This document shows positions 7,374-11,688 of a stretch of DNA of 11,688 nucleotides, one piece after another (within the stretch, counting starts at the first letter, position 1; each line of letters starts with the position of its first letter). This DNA is from Bacillota bacterium (GTDB taxonomy: Bacteria; Bacillota; Clostridia; Lachnospirales; Bianqueaceae). The DNA is taken from contig JAFVHC010000361.1 of the NCBI GenBank assembly GCA_017474705.1, forward strand, positions 1 through 11,688, written 5' to 3'. Below the pieces are notes generated by a model. That model had not been told where the DNA came from. It saw nothing but the letters and a program-made list of their open reading frames with translations, and made no database searches. The translations under genes and the position numbers were made by a program.

Positions 7374-7727
7374 CATACATTATCCGGCAATCACTTGCAA
7401 AATGTATGTCCGAAAAAGCTTTGGTTTTGGCCTGATGCATACAATTTTTGGCATTTGCTTGTAAAATGTATGCATGTTAAGGCTTTCATTTCGAATCTAT
7501 TCATACATTTTGGGAGCTTTATTTGTAAATGTATGATTTATAAAGCTCTTACTTGGGAACTGATGCATACATTTTGGAGTATAAGGTTGCATATTGTATG
7601 AACTTTAGAGTTTTTGCTTTGGATCGATTCATACATCATAAGGCACTGACATGCAAAATGTATGAATTTTAAACTTTCGCTGTAGACCGATTCATACATC
7701 ATAGGGCGATCCCTTGCAAAATGTATG
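7374..7727. repeat. Dyad array A: six tandem 64-base units with CATACAT / ATGTATG arms
   Basis: Left arms start at 7374, 7438, 7502, 7566, 7630 and 7693 (periods 64, 64, 64, 64, 63). Right arms start at 7402, 7466, 7529, 7594, 7658 and 7721. Each dyad is 34-35 bases: a 7-base arm, a 20-21 base core, and the inverted 7-base arm. The arms are exact except unit 2 left (CATACAA) and unit 4 right (TTGTATG). Cores vary but share GGCA-like bases near the left and CTTGCAAA just before the right arm. The 28-30 base spacers also resemble each other (T-rich, around AAAGCTTTT, ending GATT or GATG). This is therefore a degenerate tandem repeat, not a repeat/spacer array. It fills most of the 444 bases between GH2 and the condensation-domain gene; no credible gene is seen there. 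Confidence 0.9.
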
Positions 7728-7797
7728 TATTCTGGGAGCTCAGTATATGAATGATATTAAGAGGACAGGCATGTATGTCGTAAAGGAGGGACGGGCG

Positions 7798-9009
7798 ATG
7801 CAGTACCTGTTTACAGAACGAGCCCATCTCATGTGCCCCAACATGTGCTTTGGGATCGTCATGGTGGTAAGCTGGTCATATAATGCATCAAAGATCCGGG
7901 CAACGATCGCTGCATTGACCGAGGCACATCCCTTTCTGAAGGCTGTCCTGAAATTTACAGCAGAGAATAAAGCCTATTATCATATCACAGAGAGATCCCA
8001 GGTGGAGCTTCTGCTGCAGGATCAGGAAGTCAGGGCGATAGATGATGCCTCTGTTATGGCAGAGTATGAGCGTCTTACCTCGAGGGACTGGAACCTGCTC
8101 GAGGATGGTCTGCTAAAGGTCGCCGCCTGGCCTATGGGCGGGCAGACCTGCTTCCTCCTGGTTTTCCATCACCTGTTGGCGGATGGCCGAGGCGCTCTCG
8201 GCCTTGCACAGGAGTTGGCAGATCATTATGCCCTCGGTGTACAGCCGCATCCTGTTGAAGAGCAATTGATCGCTTCCAAACAGGACATGCCTGCGGACTC
8301 TGAGCTGCCGTTCATCAGCAGGACCCTGGTCAGACGTGCAAACAAGACGTGGGTCAAGGAGAAGCAAAAACTCACGTATCAGGCATATCATGCGTGTGCC
8401 GAAGCGTTTCTGGAAAAAGATGTGATCAAACACGAGATTGCCCATGTACCGCAGGAAGAATTGGACCAGATTCTGAAATCATGCCATGAACATGAGGTCA
8501 CCTTGAACGATTATCTTCTTGCCGAGATGATGATCAAAGAAGGTACGGAAAAAGTGATTATGGCCTGCGATCTGCGGGAACGGCTGCCTAAGTACAAAGA
8601 AGGGGCGTTGGGCAACTATTCCACAGCTTTCAGTGTCGTGATCAAACAGAAAAAAAAAGACCTGTTCGTACTGGCAAAGGCCGTACACAAACAGGTCCGG
8701 AAGATCATGGAGGATCCGTCGGCGCTGTGGCTGGTGCTGCAGTGTTATGCGGACCTGGATCCGGGACTGCTGGATGCCGCGTGGATCTCCTGTCAGGGGG
8801 ATTTCCCGAGCAAAGCCGGGAAATTCATCGGCAGTATGTTTTTTGGATTTACTGCCGCTAAAGGGCACAGCATCACGAATCTGGGCCGCATGGAAAGCCG
8901 GAGCATCACCGAGGGCTTTTTCATCCCACCGGCGTCTCCGGCCATAAAGAAAACGTTGGGCGTTCTGACGGTCAACGGTACAATGACCGTCTGCAGCAGC
9001 GAACGTTAA
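7798..9009 (+). CDS. Stand-alone condensation-domain / CoA-dependent acyltransferase-like protein
   Basis: 403 residues from ATG 7798, chosen because AAAGGAGG (7782-7789) lies eight bases upstream. The frame extends to 7714, inside the repeat array, and an alternative ATG at 7771 has a weaker AGAGGA. The HHxxxDG active-site motif is present as HHLLADG (residues 124-130), in which the second His is catalytic in condensation domains, chloramphenicol-acetyltransferase-like enzymes and PapA5-type acyltransferases. DLR (258-260), GNY (272-274) and NLG (361-363) match the conserved C-terminal half of this superfamily. No adenylation, carrier or thioesterase domain is attached or nearby, so a free-standing acyl- or acetyltransferase is more likely than a peptide synthetase. 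The acceptor is unknown. It follows repeat array A by 70 bases and converges on the GH10 gene with a single base between stop codons. Confidence 0.8.
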   Translation: MQYLFTERAHLMCPNMCFGIVMVVSWSYNASKIRATIAALTEAHPFLKAVLKFTAENKAYYHITERSQVELLLQDQEVRAIDDASVMAEYERLTSRDWNLLEDGLLKVAAWPMGGQTCFLLVFHHLLADGRGALGLAQELADHYALGVQPHPVEEQLIASKQDMPADSELPFISRTLVRRANKTWVKEKQKLTYQAYHACAEAFLEKDVIKHEIAHVPQEELDQILKSCHEHEVTLNDYLLAEMMIKEGTEKVIMACDLRERLPKYKEGALGNYSTAFSVVIKQKKKDLFVLAKAVHKQVRKIMEDPSALWLVLQCYADLDPGLLDAAWISCQGDFPSKAGKFIGSMFFGFTAAKGHSITNLGRMESRSITEGFFIPPASPAIKKTLGVLTVNGTMTVCSSER

Positions 9010-9010
9010 G

Positions 9011-10564
9011 TTATTTACCGAAATCGAATCCCCAGGACTTTTCAAGTTCCTTGAGCCGGAAGAAGCTTTCTTTCGGCTCATATTTGTCTGTAAACAGACC
9101 AGAACCGGGGATGTAAGCCGGGTCTTCCATGCTCCACATGGTGATGGCTTCGACTTCAGGATGAGAGTAGGCGATGGTGTAGAACTGTTCGATCCAGTCG
9201 GCCTGCAGGCGCTCGTTCCAACCCATTTCGTGCCAAAGCCCATAATACATGTACTCCAGACAATAGATGTCGCCGTCCGAAGCGCTAGGGCTGGGCTGGG
9301 CTTCCATGGAAGGCACGCCCAGTTCGGTCAGATGCAGCTTGCGGCCGAATCTGGCAAAGCGCTCGAACAGATGGTCCAGCGCCAGCATGTCCCGGGCGGG
9401 GTTGTACAGCTGCATACCGATGGCTTCGTATTCTGTGCCCAATTCTTCGACCTTTTGAATAGAAGAATAAGCCACATAGTTGCGTTCTCAGGTGGGGCCG
9501 GCGTAGGTACAGTCTTCTGCCGCGTTCTCACCGAACATGAAGCAGGTGTTGATGACCGCCTTCGCATCCGGATCCACGTCATGGATGCAGTCGACACAGT
9601 ATTTCGTGATGATGGGCTGCTGTTCCTGCGTCAAATTATAGGTGTTGCACCAATCGTGATTTTCATTGATGGCATCATAATACTGTGTACGCCCGCGGAA
9701 ATGCTCGACGGTCGAAGTGATCGTGCGTTTGATCTCGCGCTGCAGGGAACCGTCCTCATAGCGCAGACCTTTTGTCCATTCCGGCATGCCCGCGGGATGT
9801 GCCCACCAAAGGGGATGTCCCTTGGTGATGATGCCGGCTTCCGAGAAAGCGTCCTGCAGGTGGTCCAGATAGGCGAACTCCGGTTTACCGTAGACAGGCT
9901 CCCGCTCGGCCAGATAGAAGGGCAGTGTGGCATAATTGAAGATGCTGTCGTAATTCTTTTTCATATCCGGCATGCCGGGATAGAGGATCTGCTTACGGCC
10001 GCGGCGATGGCTGCCCCAGTCATCATAGGGGTAACTGAAGCCGCCCGCACCAAAGAGCATGAAACGGTGCCCCTGTTTTTCGATGCGTGCTTCTGCGCGT
10101 GCGACCGCCGCCATTTCACCGGCCCAAAGGCCGGCGGCCAAGGACGTCATGTGATAGGCCGGTGCTTTTGCAGGGTTTGCTTCTCCCAAGGCCAGCATCG
10201 TTTCCGCGTCTTTGAGCAGAGATAGGCATTTCAAGGCAGGCTTGAATCCACCGCCTTCGATGACCTTCTTCACATCACAGATCCGGCTTACGGCCGCGTC
10301 ATAAATGAAGTCGATCTTCTGGTCGCCGATGTAGCCCTGCCCGCAGTTGTCGCTGGTCACCCACAGGAACCCAAAGCCCGGGATCAGGAGTTTCGCGTGC
10401 AGTATGACCGGCTCCTGCGGGTTCTTGAGATGGATGGTGCCGTCGCCGTCGATCGTACGGTTTCTTAGAAAGGGAACATAATCCATATCACTGGCATAGA
10501 GAGACACGACCTCTTTCCGCGGCGCGGTCTTTCCATCGGCCTTGAGTATCCTGATGTCCAGCAT
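9011..10564 (-). pseudogene. Glycoside hydrolase family 10 (endo-beta-1,4-xylanase type) with in-frame stop
   Basis: The ATG at 10564 has AAAGGAGG seven bases upstream; the frame is open further upstream to 10753 but without a better start. The gene spans 517 codons before its final TAA, but codon 359 (9490-9488) is TGA; both flanks are in the same frame and belong to one protein. About 130 N-terminal residues form a separate beta-rich region, followed by the GH10 barrel: ITKGHPLWWAH, the acid/base Glu301 in INENHDW, and the nucleophile Glu414 in LTELGVPS, 113 residues later as usual for GH10. The stop falls between the two catalytic residues, so the 358-residue product lacks the nucleophile. 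TGA is a normal stop elsewhere here (GH2 and HD-domain genes), so read-through as Trp is unlikely. No signal peptide: an intracellular enzyme on xylo-oligosaccharides is the likely ancestral role. A weak -10 (TATACT, 10608-10603) lies upstream without a clear -35. Confidence 0.85.
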
Positions 10565-10643
10565 AGCGATGCCTCCTTTGGAAAAGTTTATCTTAACACT
10601 CGAGTATAGAGCCAGCTCCGTCGGAATGCCATAGACAATATAC

Positions 10644-10672
10644 TTGACTTTTTGTCTCAATGTAGGCATACT
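10644..10672 (+). promoter_or_regulatory. Sigma-A promoter for the HD-domain gene
   Basis: TTGACT (10644-10649), a 17-base spacer and CATACT (10667-10672). The predicted start near 10679 gives a leader of about 25 bases with AAGAAGGAG in it. It lies in the 139-base region divergent from the GH10 gene. Confidence 0.6.
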
Positions 10673-10703
10673 TGTATGGAATTTCGAAGAAGGAGCAGTC
10701 GAT

Positions 10704-11273
10704 ATGAAATTGACACTGGAACGAGCTATAGAATTGAACAATACAATGGTCACGGAGGACCATCTGCTGCTGCATGCGAAGAACGTCTGCTACGCCATGG
10801 GCGCCATGGCCGAGCATTTCGGCGAGGACGTGGAACACTGGCAGGCCATCGGCATGCTGCACGATTATGATTTTGAAAAGTATCCGGAAGAGCACCTGCA
10901 GCACACCGAGGAACCTCTGCGCGCCGCCGGCGTGGACGAGGAAGACATCCGCGCGATCCTGGCCCATGGCTACGCCATCCTCAATGACATCAAGCCGGAG
11001 ACCAACATGGAGAAGAGCCTCTTCATGGTGGATGAGCTGACCGGCATCGTGCAGGCGGCAGCCCGCATGCGGCCGAACGGGATCACGGACATGGAAGTCA
11101 AGAGTTTCATGAAAAAGTTCAAGGATAAGCGCTTCGCCGCCAAGTGCGACCGTGCGCTGATCCTGCAGGGCTGCGAGATGCTGGGCATGGACATCAAGGA
11201 TGCCGCAGCCATCGTCATCGAAGGCATGAAGGCCCACGCGGAGGAGCTGGGGCTTGCGGGCGTTTCTGATTGA
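10704..11273 (+). CDS. HD-domain metal-dependent phosphohydrolase-like protein
   Basis: 189 residues. The start ATG at 10704 has AGGAG eight bases upstream; the open frame reaches 10644, but that overlaps the promoter. The HD motif is His53-Asp54 in GMLHDYDFEKYP, with the other family ligands as candidate His24 (LLLHAKNV) and Asp110 (FMVDELTG); His88 (LAHGY) is also near the site. This is the H...HD...D pattern of metal-binding HD hydrolases that cut phosphate esters or nucleotides. It is a single compact domain with no attached synthetase, response-regulator or membrane part. It is cytoplasmic. The substrate cannot be inferred. It is divergent from GH10 and followed immediately by repeat array B. 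Confidence 0.82.
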   Translation: MKLTLERAIELNNTMVTEDHLLLHAKNVCYAMGAMAEHFGEDVEHWQAIGMLHDYDFEKYPEEHLQHTEEPLRAAGVDEEDIRAILAHGYAILNDIKPETNMEKSLFMVDELTGIVQAAARMRPNGITDMEVKSFMKKFKDKRFAAKCDRALILQGCEMLGMDIKDAAAIVIEGMKAHAEELGLAGVSD

Positions 11274-11313
11274 CGACACTCTTTGTGTCTATACAGGAAG
11301 ACTAAGGTACCAA

Positions 11314-11666
11314 TTACGTTCTGTATATCACTCTCTTGGATGCAGAAAGTAATGATTCAGGCTATTTACGTTCCCTCTTTGATTCATACAAAAGCAGAGC
11401 GTAGAAGATTCGAGCCATTTACGTTCTATAGTTGATTTGCTCGACCTCAGGACGTATTGAATCTAGCTTATTACGCTCCACATTTGGGCTGGCTTCGTGC
11501 GGAACGTAAACTGGCCGAGCAAATTACGTCCCATATTGTACCCCGTCAATGGCAGAGCGTAAGCCATCATTTTCGGTACGTTCTAAATAGGATTCGTTCA
11601 AGATAGAACGTAAATGAGTCATTCTCAGTACGTTCTGAATTTTACTGCATAAAGAGCAGAACGTAA
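11314..11666. repeat. Dyad array B: seven tandem 52-53 base units with TTACGTTCT / AGAACGTAA arms
   Basis: Left arms start at 11314, 11366, 11419, 11471, 11524, 11576 and 11628 (periods 52, 53, 52, 53, 52, 52). Right arms start at 11344, 11396, 11449, 11501, 11554, 11605 and 11658. Each dyad is 38-39 bases: a 9-base arm, a 20-21 base core, and the inverted arm. Units 6 and 7 have the best-conserved right arms but begin GTACGTTCT; units 1-5 carry one to three substitutions per pair. Cores are mostly unrelated in sequence but often end in GC before the right arm; spacers are 13-14 bases with weak similarity. After unit 7 a normal-length spacer is followed by CATAAAAA instead of a new arm, so the array may end there. 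The 415 bases after the HD-domain gene hold no other credible feature. Confidence 0.9.
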
Positions 11667-11688
11667 TTGTATCATTTCAGCATAAAAA

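Noticed and set aside
7395..7601. 68-codon open frame within array A
   Set aside because: It is made entirely of repeat units, starts without a ribosome binding site, and the 64-base period is not a multiple of three, so it encodes no repeating peptide.
7374..7727. CRISPR array with 35-base repeats and 29-base spacers
   Set aside because: The length pattern fits, but the supposed repeats differ from each other in the core while the supposed spacers resemble each other. This is opposite to CRISPR, and no cas gene is visible.
9488..9490. Selenocysteine or Trp recoding at the GH10 TGA
   Set aside because: No convincing SECIS-like stem-loop directly after the TGA was seen, and TGA ends other genes in the window, so a nonsense change or sequence error is simpler.
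9161..10225. 354-codon plus-strand open frame opposite GH10
   Set aside because: It is antisense to recognisable GH10 sequence with both catalytic motifs; no ribosome binding site or domain supports it.
11275..11289. GACAC-TCTTT-GTGTC hairpin as a terminator for the HD-domain gene
   Set aside because: Only five base pairs with mixed pairing and no following T-run; too weak to call.
11314..11666. Integron attC array or REP/BIME cluster
   Set aside because: No integrase or cassette genes are present, the arms do not match the GTTRRRY core of attC, and the GTAG/GGAG signature and high GC of REP elements are missing.

Overview
The window looks like a chromosomal segment from a gut-type Gram-positive Bacillota (Firmicutes) bacterium. 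Nearly every gene has a strong AGGAGG-like ribosome binding site 5-10 bases before its ATG, the promoters are of the sigma-A kind with 16-17 base spacers, genes have moderately high GC, intergenic DNA is AT-rich, and the content is dominated by cytoplasmic glycoside hydrolases. The exact lineage cannot be read from the sequence alone.

Layout, left to right. (1) The start of an exported or membrane-anchored protein runs off the left edge on the minus strand (1-77). It diverges from a metal-dependent amidohydrolase (271-1092, plus) across a region with two promoter candidates and a perfect 16-base palindrome. (2) A minus-strand pair follows, a P-loop kinase-like protein (2027-2665) and then a class-C beta-lactamase-fold serine hydrolase (1089-2000). 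The second gene ends tail-to-tail with the amidohydrolase in a 4-base overlap. (3) A divergent promoter region (2666-2848) carries two well-formed promoters and a widely spaced 8-base inverted repeat. (4) A plus-strand glycosidase operon follows: a GH3 beta-glucosidase/beta-xylosidase-type gene broken by a one-base frameshift (2849-4935), and an intact 801-residue GH2 enzyme (4948-7353) 12 bases later. (5) At 7374-7727 lies a tandem array of six 64-base units, each framed by the inverted arms CATACAT / ATGTATG. (6) A stand-alone condensation-domain/acyltransferase-like protein (7798-9009, plus) is followed one base later by the end of a convergent GH10-type xylanase gene (9011-10564, minus), which is interrupted by an in-frame TGA. 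(7) A divergently transcribed HD-domain protein (10704-11273, plus) is followed by a second tandem array, seven units of 52-53 bases framed by TTACGTTCT / AGAACGTAA (11314-11666), reaching almost to the right edge.

Functionally the GH3, GH2 and GH10 enzymes lack visible signal peptides and would act in the cytoplasm on imported hemicellulose or beta-linked oligosaccharides. Two of the three are broken as given, either by real decay of a sugar-utilisation locus or by sequence errors; the window cannot decide between these.

The most unusual content is the pair of dyad arrays. They have different arms but the same design: a left arm, a core of about 21 bases, an inverted right arm, a spacer, and strict repetition. 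The half-sites are related (TACATT versus TACGTT, with the reverse complement on the other side). They do not fit CRISPR, integron, REP/BIME or terminator patterns as far as can be seen, and look like two members of one unnamed class of intergenic repeat array.
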